In this document: positions 48,553 to 57,315 of the stretch, in pieces
How the letters are laid out: each line of letters opens with the position of its first letter
Numbering within the stretch: position 1 is the first letter of the stretch
Assembly: GCA_000245075.1 (NCBI GenBank)
Contig: JH599955.1
Span: 8,875-72,874 of the forward strand
Length of the DNA stretch: 64,000 nucleotides
Source of the DNA: Acetobacteraceae bacterium AT-5844
Lineage (GTDB): Bacteria > Pseudomonadota > Alphaproteobacteria > Acetobacterales > Acetobacteraceae
Direction: 5' to 3'
Position numbers and translations under genes: made by a program
Notes under the pieces: model-generated
Told to the model about the DNA's origin: nothing
What the model saw: the letters and a program-made list of their open reading frames with translations, nothing else
Databases searched by the model: none

Positions 48553-49373
48553 TGGCCCGCATCCCTCTCAAGGCAAATGCGCTGATTGGCGGTCTTCTGG
48601 TTGGGGGCACGCTGCTCATGGCGGCCACGTCAGTCGTGTGGACACCTCGCAACCCGCTCGCCGTCGCGTTGAGGCAGCGGTTGAAGCCACCGTCGCCCGA
48701 TTTCTGGCTCGGAACCGATGAAGTGGGGCGCGATGTCCTCAGCCGTATCATGGCCGGCGCAGGAACATCCGTCATGGTTGCTGGCCTGGCGGTGCTGGCG
48801 GCCGTTCTGCTGGGCTCCACCCTCGGGCTGATCGCGGGCTTTCTTCGTGGCTGGGTGGATCGGGCGCTGATGGGCATCAACGACGCCCTTCTGGCCTTTC
48901 CCGGCATCCTCCTGGCCCTTGGCCTGATGGCGGTTATCGGCGCCAGCCAATGGGGTATCGTCCTGGCGCTGGGCCTCGCTTATGCGCCGACCGTGGCACG
49001 TGTGGTGCGAGGTGCGGTGTTGTCCATCCGGGAGCGGGAATTCGTCGAGGCATCGCGCTCCATTGGCAACGGAGAGGGCTACACAATGTGGCGGCATGTG
49101 CTGCCCAACACGGCATCTCCGGTGATTGTCCTGGCTACCAGCATGTTCGGCTGGGCCATTCTCGCAGAGAGCGCGCTCAGCTTTCTGGGCCTGGGCGTGC
49201 CACCGCCCGCGCCGACATGGGGCAATATGCTGGCTGCGGCCCGGCCCTATATGGAATCCGCTGTCTGGCTCAGCCTGGCGCCCGGGCTGTGCATCGCATT
49301 GACCTTGCTGGGCGTGAATCTTTTGGGCGACGCCTTGCGTGACCGTCTTGATCCGCGGAGCACTGAACGATGA
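48552..49373 (+). CDS. ABC transporter permease, DppC type
   Basis: A 273-residue partner permease. The N-terminal segment (ALIGGLLVGGTLLMAATSVV) is followed by the DppC/OppC-type WLGTDEVGRDVLSRIMAGAG motif. The EAA loop is ASRSIGNGEGYTMWRHVLPN, and FLGLGVPPPAPTWGNMLAAA is the usual C-terminal block. I start at the ATG at 48552, which overlaps the DppB stop (TGATG); the longer upstream frame is unrelated. It ends in an ATGA overlap with the fused ATPase. Confidence 0.92.
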   Translation: MARIPLKANALIGGLLVGGTLLMAATSVVWTPRNPLAVALRQRLKPPSPDFWLGTDEVGRDVLSRIMAGAGTSVMVAGLAVLAAVLLGSTLGLIAGFLRGWVDRALMGINDALLAFPGILLALGLMAVIGASQWGIVLALGLAYAPTVARVVRGAVLSIREREFVEASRSIGNGEGYTMWRHVLPNTASPVIVLATSMFGWAILAESALSFLGLGVPPPAPTWGNMLAAARPYMESAVWLSLAPGLCIALTLLGVNLLGDALRDRLDPRSTER

Positions 49374-50968
49374 GGCAGCCGCTCCTGGACATTCAGGGCC
49401 TTCGGGTAACCGCTGCCGGCGGCAGGATCGTGGCCGTGGATGGCATTTCGTTCCATGTCGAGGCCGGCGAAATTCTTGCCGTGGTCGGTGAATCCGGCAG
49501 CGGCAAAACAGCCACGGGCCGCGCCGTCATCGGCCTGTTGCCGCCGGGCCTCACCTGCTCAGGCGGGGCCATTCGCTTTCGGGGAGAGGATCTTCTTGCC
49601 GCCTCATCCAGCCGTATCCGGGAGTTCCGGGGAGCGGAGATCGGCATGGTGTTTCAGGAGCCCATGGTCTCGCTGAACCCCGCCATGACCATTGGCGCAC
49701 AGATGGAGGAGGGCATGGCACTGCACACCGCCCTCTCCCGCGCCGAAATTCGTGCGGCCTGCATCGCGATGCTGAAGCGGGTGCAGATCCGGGACCCAGA
49801 GCAATGCCTTGCCGCTTATCCGCACGAATTTTCGGGCGGCATGCGGCAGCGCATCATGCTTGCTTCCGTCATGATGCTGAAGCCCGCCCTTCTCATCGCC
49901 GACGAGCCCACGACCGCACTGGATACGCTCTCCCAGCGGGAAATTCTGGATCTCATGGTCGGGCTGGCGCGGGATGAGGGCACAGCGGTGCTGCTCATTA
50001 CGCACAATCTTGGCCTTGTCGCCCGTTATGCCGACCGCGCGATTGTCATGCAGCGCGGCCGTATCGTGGAGGAAGGAGAAGCCCGATCCCTGCTGGCCTC
50101 TCCACAGCAGGCCTATACGCAGGCACTGGTGGATGCACTCCCACGCCGCCTTCCCCGCATCCGCCGCCAATCTGAAGGAACCCCCGTGCTCGAGGCGCGG
50201 GCGTTGGAAGTGCAATATGGAGGGCGCCAACGGCTCTTTCGTCGTACCCCGGGCGTGAAGGCCGTGAATGGCGTCGATCTCGCCATCTATCCCGGCGAGA
50301 CTGTCGCGCTGGTGGGCGGGAGCGGTTCCGGCAAGACAACCCTGGGCAGAGCCATGCTACGGCTGGTGGAACCCACTGGTGGGCAACTCCTGTTCCGGGG
50401 CGAAGATATCACCCGTGCCAAAGGTGAGGCCTACAGGCGCTTCCGCCTGGCATGCCAAATCGTCTTCCAGGACCCCTACTCGTCCCTCGACCCCCGGCAG
50501 CGCATTGGCTCCATTGTCATGGAGCCGCTGCGGCACGAACCGGGCATCAGCCAGGCCGAGAAGCGGGAGCGGGTTCTCAAGACCTTTGAGGATGTCGGGC
50601 TTCCTGGCTTCGAGGACCGTTTCCCGCATCAGCTGTCCGGGGGGCAGCGGCAACGCGTAGCGATCGCCCGCGCCATCGTGCGCCATCCCGCCCTTGTGGT
50701 GGCGGATGAGCCGGTCAGTGCCCTGGACATGACAGTTCAAAAGCAGATCCTCACGCTGTTCAGGCGCCTCCAGCAGGAACGCGGCTTTGCCTGCCTGTTC
50801 GTCTCGCATGACCTCGCAGCCGTTGAGGAGGTGGCCGATCGCGTCATCGTCATGCAGCAAGGCAAGCTGGTGGAGGAAGGCGACCGGGACGGAATTTTCG
50901 ACTGCCCTCGCCATCCCTATACCCGGGCGCTTCTGGAGGCTGCCCCACGGCTGGAAGCTATCGCCTGA
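49370..50968 (+). CDS. Fused double ATPase, DppD-DppF type
   Basis: A 532-residue protein with two complete ABC ATPase domains that replace separate DppD and DppF subunits. The first has Walker A GESGSGKTATG, signature FSGGMRQRIMLA and Walker B LLIADEPTTALD. The second, from about residue 280, has GGSGSGKTTLG, LSGGQRQRVAIARA and LVVADEPVSALD. Each domain carries its D-loop and switch histidine (LLITHNLGLVARY, LFVSHDLAAVEEV). It is the last gene of the operon. Similar fusions occur in GsiA and YejF. Confidence 0.92.
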   Translation: MRQPLLDIQGLRVTAAGGRIVAVDGISFHVEAGEILAVVGESGSGKTATGRAVIGLLPPGLTCSGGAIRFRGEDLLAASSSRIREFRGAEIGMVFQEPMVSLNPAMTIGAQMEEGMALHTALSRAEIRAACIAMLKRVQIRDPEQCLAAYPHEFSGGMRQRIMLASVMMLKPALLIADEPTTALDTLSQREILDLMVGLARDEGTAVLLITHNLGLVARYADRAIVMQRGRIVEEGEARSLLASPQQAYTQALVDALPRRLPRIRRQSEGTPVLEARALEVQYGGRQRLFRRTPGVKAVNGVDLAIYPGETVALVGGSGSGKTTLGRAMLRLVEPTGGQLLFRGEDITRAKGEAYRRFRLACQIVFQDPYSSLDPRQRIGSIVMEPLRHEPGISQAEKRERVLKTFEDVGLPGFEDRFPHQLSGGQRQRVAIARAIVRHPALVVADEPVSALDMTVQKQILTLFRRLQQERGFACLFVSHDLAAVEEVADRVIVMQQGKLVEEGDRDGIFDCPRHPYTRALLEAAPRLEAIA

Positions 50969-51177
50969 CAGGCCGTCGGAGCTTCGCACGGGAGAGAGCG
51001 TAGGCTGCCTCGCCTTGCGAATGCTGGGCGCTTCCGCGCCATCTGGTATGATCGACCTTGCGCATGGCGTGGAACCGCCGGCAAAGCGGGCTGGGCGCGG
51101 CCACAATGACGTCCCTACGCCGCGGGGGGCTTTTCCAGGCCCTTGCCGCGGCCCATGGAGAAGAAGCAGGTAACGAT

Positions 51178-51738
51178 ATGTCCTTGCGACCTCGCCTCTC
51201 ATATCTCCTCCGCGCTGCGGCCTGCCTGGCTGCGCTCATGCCAGCGGCGGCTTTTGCCGCTGATGAGAATCCTCCCCCGGCCGCTGAGCGCCCCTCCGAA
51301 CCAGTTCCCGACCCTGCCACGCCGGCCCCGCCGAGCCAGGACACGCCTCCTCCGCCCGCCCAGCCGCAGCAGCCCCCCGCGGAAGCCGTGGTACCCGCCG
51401 TGCGGGAGACGCTAGAGCCAGGAACGGCTTTCCGCACGCTGGGCCGGGAAGTGAAAGGCGCCTCAGGCATCGTGGTCGCCCAGCTTGTCAACGTCCTGGT
51501 CAACGCCGAAGGTCAGCCGGTCGCCGCTGTTCTGGACTATGGCGGCTTTCTGGGCGTCGGTAAGCGGCGCATTGCTGTGGCGTGGCGGGCGCTGCAGTTC
51601 AGTTCGGAAGGCATCGCGCTCAGCCTGAGTCGTGAGCAGCTCCGTGATCTGCCCGAGCTCAAGGAAAATGAGCCGGTCGTGGTTGCCGCCCCTCCGCCCG
51701 CCAGCGATTCGGCGGCGCGGACGCAGCCCGGCCCGTGA
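51178..51738 (+). CDS. Secreted PRC-barrel domain protein
   Basis: A 186-residue exported protein. A signal peptide (LSYLLRAAACLAALMPAAAF) is followed by a proline-rich linker (EPVPDPATPAPPSQDTPPPP) and a C-terminal PRC-barrel-like domain (LGREVKGASGIVVAQLVNVL and GGFLGVGKRRIAVAWRALQF). Such domains often bind RNA or respond to periplasmic stress in alphaproteobacteria. The start at 51178 is chosen for the signal peptide; the longer frame is unlikely. It is 10 bases before the MFS gene, so the two may be cotranscribed. Confidence 0.78.
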   Translation: MSLRPRLSYLLRAAACLAALMPAAAFAADENPPPAAERPSEPVPDPATPAPPSQDTPPPPAQPQQPPAEAVVPAVRETLEPGTAFRTLGREVKGASGIVVAQLVNVLVNAEGQPVAAVLDYGGFLGVGKRRIAVAWRALQFSSEGIALSLSREQLRDLPELKENEPVVVAAPPPASDSAARTQPGP

Positions 51739-51748
51739 CGTTCGTATC

Positions 51749-52963
51749 ATGGTAAGGCGTCCCAGCGACCGGGCGCTCGACTGGCTGAATTTCTTCGTCG
51801 CCAATGTGCAGACGGGGTTTGGCCCGTTCATCGCCGTCTATCTAACGGCACAGGCATGGACGGATGTCGAGATCGGCATCGCCTTGAGTGTCGGCACCGC
51901 CACGATGATGCTGGCGCAGGTGCCGGCCGGCATGCTGGTGGACGCCACGCCACGCAAGCGGCTGGCGGCATTCTGGTCGTTGATCGGTGTCGCCCTGAGC
52001 GCGGTCCTGCTGGCGGCCTGGCCAGAGCGGTTGCCCATCCTGGCTTCCGAAGTGCTGCATGGGGTGGCGAGCTGCGTCCTCGCGCCCGCCATCGCCGCCA
52101 TCAGCCTCGCCCTGGTCGGGCGGGAGCGACTGGGAGAACGGCTTGGCCGCAACGCCCGCTATGCCTCTCTCGGCAACGGCGTCGCGGCGGCGGCCATGGG
52201 GAGCGCCGGAGCATGGCTTTCCGGCGCCTCGGTCTTCTGGATTACGGCGGCGCTAATGATCCCCAGCATGATAGCGCTGGCTGCCATACGGCCGGCGGAG
52301 TTGCATCCGCCTCAGCTCCACTCCGCCGGCCTTGCGCAGCCTGCAGGCCGGAAGGAGATACTGGACCTCCTGACCGATCGGGGAGTTCTGGTCTTCGCGG
52401 CCTGCTGTCTGCTCTTCACGCTGGCCAATGCCGCCATGCTCCCGCTGGTCGGGGCGGAGATCACACGGGTGGCGGGGGATGAAGCCAATCTCGTCATCGC
52501 CGCCTGTATCGTCATTCCGCAGCTCGTGGTCGCCATCATCTCCCCCTGGGTCGGGCGCGGCGCAGAGAGGTGGGGGCGGCGGGCGATACTACTGATCGGT
52601 TTCGCCGCCTTGCCGGTGCGGGGCGTATTGCTGGGCATGATCTCCGACCCCTTCGCCCTCGCTGTGGTGCAGATGCTGGATGGCATCAGCGCCGCAGTAC
52701 TAGGGGTGTTGCTGCCCCTGCTGGCCGCCGATCTGACCCGCCGGAGCAACCGCTTCAACCTCTGCATGGGAATATTCGGCCTGGCCGTCGGCGTTGGCGG
52801 CACCATCAGCACAACGCTTGGCGGTGCCATCGCCAGCTGGTTCGGCGCCGGCACGGCCTTCGTGGCCCTGGCCGGCTGCGGCCTCCTGGCTTTTCTCCTG
52901 GTCCTGTTTGCCATGCCCGAGACACGGGGGACGCCCACCCCGCCTCAGTCCACGACAGCCTGA
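51749..52963 (+). CDS. MFS transporter
   Basis: A 404-residue protein with about 12 transmembrane helices. The N-terminal FFVANVQTGFGPFIAVYLTA and AGMLVDATPRKRLAAFWSLI (the loop 2-3 motif) and the repeated RGAERWGRRAILLIGFAALP in the second half mark a major-facilitator permease. The best match by eye is to drug or organic-anion efflux permeases, but the substrate is not known. The ATG at 51749 is preceded by no strong ribosome-binding site. The last 19 bases overlap the convergent serine-hydrolase gene. Confidence 0.86.
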   Translation: MVRRPSDRALDWLNFFVANVQTGFGPFIAVYLTAQAWTDVEIGIALSVGTATMMLAQVPAGMLVDATPRKRLAAFWSLIGVALSAVLLAAWPERLPILASEVLHGVASCVLAPAIAAISLALVGRERLGERLGRNARYASLGNGVAAAAMGSAGAWLSGASVFWITAALMIPSMIALAAIRPAELHPPQLHSAGLAQPAGRKEILDLLTDRGVLVFAACCLLFTLANAAMLPLVGAEITRVAGDEANLVIAACIVIPQLVVAIISPWVGRGAERWGRRAILLIGFAALPVRGVLLGMISDPFALAVVQMLDGISAAVLGVLLPLLAADLTRRSNRFNLCMGIFGLAVGVGGTISTTLGGAIASWFGAGTAFVALAGCGLLAFLLVLFAMPETRGTPTPPQSTTA

Positions 52964-54168
52964 TAGGTCAGTACGCGAAGCTCGCGCCGAAGCGGGTAGG
53001 TCGAGGACGGCATGAGTTGCGTGAGAAGGATCACCGCCATGTCCTCGGCGGGATCAACCCAGAAGGCGGTGCTGGCGGCGCCGCCCCAGGCGCATTCACC
53101 GGGCGTGCCGAGGATTTGCGCCCGGGCGGGGTCCAGCATCACCGAAAAGCCCAGGCCGAAGCCAACACCTTCATAAGTGGATTCCGAAAAGCGTGGCTGG
53201 CCCATGGCGGCCATGTCTCCGCGCAGGTGGTTCGCCATCATCAACTCGATGGTCTTGCGCCCGAGCAGCCGCACGCCATCCAGCTCGCCCTTGTTCAACA
53301 GGAAGCGGCAAAAGCGTGCATAATCGCCCACGGTTGAGACCAGCCCGCCACCGCCGGATGCGATGGCGCGCGGCGCATTGAAGCGGCTGTCATAGGGGTC
53401 ATCGATCAGCGCGGGCCGGCCATCCTCGCCCCTGCGATAATTGGCCGCAAAGCGCGACAGCTTCTCCTTCGGCACATGGAAGCCCGTGTCCACCATACCG
53501 AGCGGCGCGAGTATGCGCTGCTGCATGAAGGTGGCGAAATCCTCGCCTGATATGACGGCGACGAGATGGCCCAGCACGTCTGTGGCAATCGAATAATTCC
53601 ACTCCCTGCCGGGCTGCGCCAGGAGGGGAAGGCCGGCGGCAGTTTCCACCACCTCGGCCAATGTGCGCGTTGAGGTCTGGAAGTCCACGTCATGGTCGCG
53701 ATACATCGCGTCGACCATGTTGGCGTGCATCATGCCATAGGTCAGGCCGGAAGTATGGGTCAGCAGGTCCCGGAAGGTGATGTCCCTCTCCGCCGGCACT
53801 GTTTCGTAGCTACCGCGGCTGCCGCTGGTGAAGACTCGCATTTCCCGGAAACACGGCAGGAAGCGGGTAATGGGATCATCGAGCTGGAAGCGGCCTTCCT
53901 CGTACAGCATCATGATCGCGACGCTGGTGAGTGGCTTGGTCATCGAATAGATGCGGATGATGGTTTCCGGCGCCATGGCCACGCCGCGCGCGATATCCGC
54001 CAGGCCAGAGCAACCAAGATGCGCTATCCGCCCCCGCCGCATCACCAGGGTCGTGGCGCCAGCGAGCTTGCCACTGCTCACCAGCCCTTCTCGCCAGCGA
54101 TCCACCCGGGCCAGGCGCTCGCTGGAGAGGCCGGTGTCTTCCGGGCAGGTAAGGGCGATATCGGGCAT
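52945..54168 (-). CDS. Beta-lactamase/esterase family serine hydrolase
   Basis: A 407-residue class C beta-lactamase/D,D-peptidase-fold protein. The S-x-x-K motif is S75-M-T-K78 in IRIYSMTKPLTSVAIMML. EWNYSIATDVLGHLV is the Y-based second motif. It has no signal peptide, so it is probably a cytoplasmic esterase or amidase (EstB-like) rather than an antibiotic-resistance enzyme. The ATG at 54168 has GGAGAC upstream. It overlaps the convergent MFS gene by 19 bases and is upstream of a DMT-family gene on the same strand. Confidence 0.86.
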   Translation of the reverse strand: MPDIALTCPEDTGLSSERLARVDRWREGLVSSGKLAGATTLVMRRGRIAHLGCSGLADIARGVAMAPETIIRIYSMTKPLTSVAIMMLYEEGRFQLDDPITRFLPCFREMRVFTSGSRGSYETVPAERDITFRDLLTHTSGLTYGMMHANMVDAMYRDHDVDFQTSTRTLAEVVETAAGLPLLAQPGREWNYSIATDVLGHLVAVISGEDFATFMQQRILAPLGMVDTGFHVPKEKLSRFAANYRRGEDGRPALIDDPYDSRFNAPRAIASGGGGLVSTVGDYARFCRFLLNKGELDGVRLLGRKTIELMMANHLRGDMAAMGQPRFSESTYEGVGFGLGFSVMLDPARAQILGTPGECAWGGAASTAFWVDPAEDMAVILLTQLMPSSTYPLRRELRVLTYQAVVD

Positions 54169-54240
54169 GGTGCGTCTCCATCCTGCGGTCGCGATCACGC
54201 AGCATGCGCTCCTTGAGGAGCGCTGGCCAGGGTGTGGCTG

Positions 54241-55140
54241 CTATTGCGGATGAATGAGCGGGGCAGCCTCGGCTGCTTGCGGCACCCGTACCTTCTCACG
54301 AACGAAGGTGAACAGGCCGGAGACGACGATGAGCAACACGCCCACAGCCATCGGCCAGTCCAGGTGATCGCCGAAGACGAAATAGCCGAAGAGGATGGCC
54401 CAGATCATCTGGCTGTATTGCGGCGGCGCGACCAGCGTGGCGGGAGCACGCATGGAGGCCATCATAACCAGCGCGTTCCCCGCAGCTGCCAGCAGGCCGT
54501 AGCCGGCCAGCCACAGCCACTGTAGGGGCGTCGGCCACTGGAAGTACGGCAGCATCAGCGCCCCGCTTCCGACAATCAGCCCGACCAGCCCGGCGCCATA
54601 GAGCGAAATCTTGCGCTCCCTCCCGCCCATGGCCCGCATGAGAACAATGGTCATGGCGCCGGAAAACCCGCCCAGCACAGCGCCGGCATGGCCGATGTTC
54701 AACTCACGAAAGCCGGGACGCAACACGACCAATACGCCGATGAAGCCTAGGATCACAGCGAACCACCGGCGCCAACCCACATCCTCCTTCAGGAACACCA
54801 CCGACATGACGGTGACGAAAGCCGGCATCAGGAAGAGCAGACAGAATGCCTCGGCCATGGAGAGATGGGTGAAGGCGGTGATGCTGCCGAGAGCGCCCGT
54901 CAGCGCCGCGAAGGCGCGCAGCAGCCACAGCCGTCTGTCCCGCGTCTTGAAGGCGTAATGCCAGCGCTCCCCCGGACCCAGAAGAAAAGGAATGGCGGCG
55001 ATGCCGAACACCCCGCCGAAGAAGGCCGATTGGAACGGATTGATCGTTCCTTCCAACAGCTTCACGGAAGCGTCACTGATGGCGTAAGCGAAATAAGCCA
55101 GAAAGGCGAGGCCGACGCCCCTTAGCACGCTGCGGTCCAT
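54241..55140 (-). CDS. EamA/DMT superfamily transporter
   Basis: A 299-residue, ten-helix transporter of the drug/metabolite (EamA) family. The two repeats are visible: FLAYFAYAISDASVKLLEGT and later AGAVLGGFSGAMTIVLMRAM. PPQYSQMIWAILFGYFVFGD is the typical ninth-helix signature. These proteins usually export amino acids or other metabolites. Its substrate is unknown. It precedes the serine hydrolase by 72 bases on the same strand and could be cotranscribed with it. Confidence 0.86.
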   Translation of the reverse strand: MDRSVLRGVGLAFLAYFAYAISDASVKLLEGTINPFQSAFFGGVFGIAAIPFLLGPGERWHYAFKTRDRRLWLLRAFAALTGALGSITAFTHLSMAEAFCLLFLMPAFVTVMSVVFLKEDVGWRRWFAVILGFIGVLVVLRPGFRELNIGHAGAVLGGFSGAMTIVLMRAMGGRERKISLYGAGLVGLIVGSGALMLPYFQWPTPLQWLWLAGYGLLAAAGNALVMMASMRAPATLVAPPQYSQMIWAILFGYFVFGDHLDWPMAVGVLLIVVSGLFTFVREKVRVPQAAEAAPLIHPQ

Positions 55141-55194
55141 GGGAGAGCCTGGAAAAGAAACAAGGGATGACGGGATGGCGGCCCCACTACACGC

Positions 55195-55914
55195 CTATTG
55201 GAAAAGCTTCCAGAGCAGGGGCAGCCAAATTGCGGTTGCCACTGCGTTGAAGCCCATGGCGAGACCGCTGAATACGCCCGCGGTGACATTGACCGAAAGC
55301 GCCCTGGCGGTGCCGATACCATGCGATGCTGTGCCCATGGCCAGTCCCCTCGCCCGCCAGTCGGTCACCCGGACCCAGTTCAGCACCAGAGGCCCGACAG
55401 CCGCGCCCACGACACCGGAGGACAGCACCACAACTGCTGTCAGGGAGGGCAAGCCCCCCAGCCGCTCCGCAATACTCATGGCAACCGGCGTGGTCACGGA
55501 ACGCGGCGCCAGTGAAGCAAGCACCTCCGGCGTGCCGCCCAAGGCCATGGCAAGACCGACGCCGGCCATCCCCGCGAAGGCTCCGCCCAGCACGATAGCG
55601 ATAAGCGCCGGCAGAATAGCCGCGCGCATATTGCTCCATTGCCGGTGCAGCGGCACAGCCAAGGCCACCGTCGCCGGGCCAAGCAGGAAATGGACGAACT
55701 GCGCTCCCTGGAAGTAGCTGCGGTAATCCACGCCGGTCGCCAGCAAGCCGCCGGCGATGATGGCCACAGCCAGAAGCACAGGGTTGGCCAGCGGATGGCG
55801 ATGAAGGAGGCGTTGCAGCCGCAGCGCAGCCAGCCAGGCCAGCAGGGTGACGGTCAACGCAGAGAGGGGCTCACGCGCCAGGTAAACCCAGATCTCGCTC
55901 AGGTCCGGTGTCAT
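55195..55914 (-). CDS. lrgB: LrgB/CidB family membrane protein
   Basis: A 239-residue membrane protein of the LrgB/CidB family. The hallmark LGPATVALAVPLHRQWSNMR and SVTTPVAMSIAERLGGLPSL motifs are present. GTASHGIGTARALSVNVTAG follows near the end. With LrgA it forms the LrgAB/CidAB membrane system, linked to control of murein hydrolases or, in some bacteria, pyruvate uptake. The ATG at 55914 is seven bases after the LrgA stop, so the two genes form an operon. GTG at 55920 is an alternative start. Confidence 0.9.
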   Translation of the reverse strand: MTPDLSEIWVYLAREPLSALTVTLLAWLAALRLQRLLHRHPLANPVLLAVAIIAGGLLATGVDYRSYFQGAQFVHFLLGPATVALAVPLHRQWSNMRAAILPALIAIVLGGAFAGMAGVGLAMALGGTPEVLASLAPRSVTTPVAMSIAERLGGLPSLTAVVVLSSGVVGAAVGPLVLNWVRVTDWRARGLAMGTASHGIGTARALSVNVTAGVFSGLAMGFNAVATAIWLPLLWKLFQ

Positions 55915-55921
55915 GGCCACT

Positions 55922-56275
55922 TCAACTCATCCGCCGCAGCAGCGCCTGTGCCAGCCGCCCCGTGAATGCGATGCCCAACAGCGTTCCGGCGCCAACCGCC
56001 ACAGCCAGCGGCAGCCAGTTCTCGGCCAAGGTATGCAGCAGGACCACGACGCCAACGCCTGCCGGTACGAAGAGCAGGCCCAGATGCCCCAGCAGGGCGT
56101 CCGACACACGCTCAAGCTGCTCCGGAGGCGGTTCGCCATTGCGATGCCGCAGCAGCAGGAAGGCAAACAGCAGCACCATACCGATAACAGGGCCAGGTAC
56201 GGGCAGGTGCAGCATGCGAGCCAGCACTTCACCCAGAAGCTGGCAGAACAGCAGGGCGGTGATGGCGCCGGTCAT
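55922..56275 (-). CDS. lrgA: LrgA/CidA family holin-like protein
   Basis: A 117-residue four-helix membrane protein of the CidA/LrgA family. LLFCQLLGEVLARMLHLPVP and PGPVIGMVLLFAFLLLR are the conserved first helices, and LLFVPAGVGVVVLLHTL is the third-helix motif. Such proteins act like holins or as the small subunit of LrgAB. The ATG at 56275 gives the expected family start; the longer frame adds an unrelated proline/arginine-rich leader. It is followed closely by lrgB. Confidence 0.9.
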   Translation of the reverse strand: MTGAITALLFCQLLGEVLARMLHLPVPGPVIGMVLLFAFLLLRHRNGEPPPEQLERVSDALLGHLGLLFVPAGVGVVVLLHTLAENWLPLAVAVGAGTLLGIAFTGRLAQALLRRMS

Positions 56276-56520
56276 AGGCGGGATGCCTGGGGCAGGAAAG
56301 GCATACCGGGGTCCTCCAAAGGCTCGTGGCCCTGGACGCCTCCCCCCAGTGCGTGGCCGCGGCACATCACCACAGCCTTGGCGCCCGCCTGCCGCAACAC
56401 GGCGGACGCCTCTCTTCTGTGCTCCCCCGCGCGCGGCAGATCAAGCCGCGCGGGCTCAGGGTGGCGGCTGCCCCGCGCGAAGCGCGGCGCTAGCGGCAAA
56501 TGATGCCGTGCCGGGGCGGC

Positions 56521-57210
56521 TCAGGCCGCCTGATAGGTCACGGTGACTTCGCCAACGCCCTCGCAGGTGCCGTGCAGCTTGTCGCCGGGCTTCACGGCGC
56601 TGACGCCCGCAGGCGTACCCGTCATGATCAGGTCTCCCGGCAGAAGCTCCACGAAGCGGGACAGGTATGCGATAGCCTCAGGCACGGACCAGATCATCTG
56701 GTTCATGTTGCCGGTCTGCTGCACCTTGCCGTTCACCGTGACCTCGATCTTGCCCTGCGTGGGGTGGCCGATGCGAGCGGCCGGCACGATCGGGCTGACC
56801 GGGCAGGACTGGTCAAAACCCTTGGACAGCTCCCACGGCCTGCCAAGCTTCTTCGCTTCCGCCTGAATGTCGCGGCGTGTCATGTCCAGTCCGATGGCGT
56901 AGCCATAGACATGCTCCAGCGCCTGCTCGGGAGCGATGTCGCGCCCACCCTTGCCAAGGGCCACGACCAGTTCGACCTCGTGGTGGAGATCCTTGGTCTG
57001 ACCGGGGAACGGCAGCGTGCCACCGGGGACCGCGGCATTGGCCGGCTTCGAGAAGAAGAAGGGCGGCTCGCGGTCAGGGTCATGGCCCATTTCGCGGGCG
57101 TGGTCGGCGTAGTTGCGCCCCACGCACCAGATGCGACGAACCGGGAACACGGCATCCTCGCCAGCCACCGGAACGGTGGTCTCGGGCGGGGGCTGGACGG
57201 CATAGCGCAT
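56521..57210 (-). CDS. Fumarylacetoacetate hydrolase family protein
   Basis: A 229-residue FAH-family hydrolase. The motifs WCVGRNYADHAREMGHD, PFFFSKPANAAVP, DLHHEVELVVALG (metal-binding glutamates) and IMTGTPAGVSAVKPGD are all visible. Members hydrolyse C-C bonds in acylpyruvates or oxaloacetate-type acids during aromatic or sugar-acid breakdown. It is divergent from a GntR/FCD regulator at 57316, which may control it. Its short length fits acylpyruvase rather than true fumarylacetoacetase. Confidence 0.9.
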   Translation of the reverse strand: MRYAVQPPPETTVPVAGEDAVFPVRRIWCVGRNYADHAREMGHDPDREPPFFFSKPANAAVPGGTLPFPGQTKDLHHEVELVVALGKGGRDIAPEQALEHVYGYAIGLDMTRRDIQAEAKKLGRPWELSKGFDQSCPVSPIVPAARIGHPTQGKIEVTVNGKVQQTGNMNQMIWSVPEAIAYLSRFVELLPGDLIMTGTPAGVSAVKPGDKLHGTCEGVGEVTVTYQAA

Positions 57211-57315
57211 GAGGGGATCTCCAAAACCAATCCGGCAAATTGGTTACGCCTGACACTGCGCACCGTCAAGCCAACCCTGGCGCAACCACCGCCTTGCATT
57301 CTATGCCATCCAGCC

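Noticed and set aside
52945-54168. Antibiotic-resistance beta-lactamase
   Set aside because: The S-x-x-K motif is present, but there is no signal peptide and no typical resistance-enzyme motif set. An esterase or peptidase-like role is more likely.
56272-56499. A 75-codon minus-strand ORF between lrgA and the FAH-family gene
   Set aside because: It has no recognisable motif, runs into the lrgA start region and has no clear ribosome-binding site. The 245-base gap is left as non-coding.
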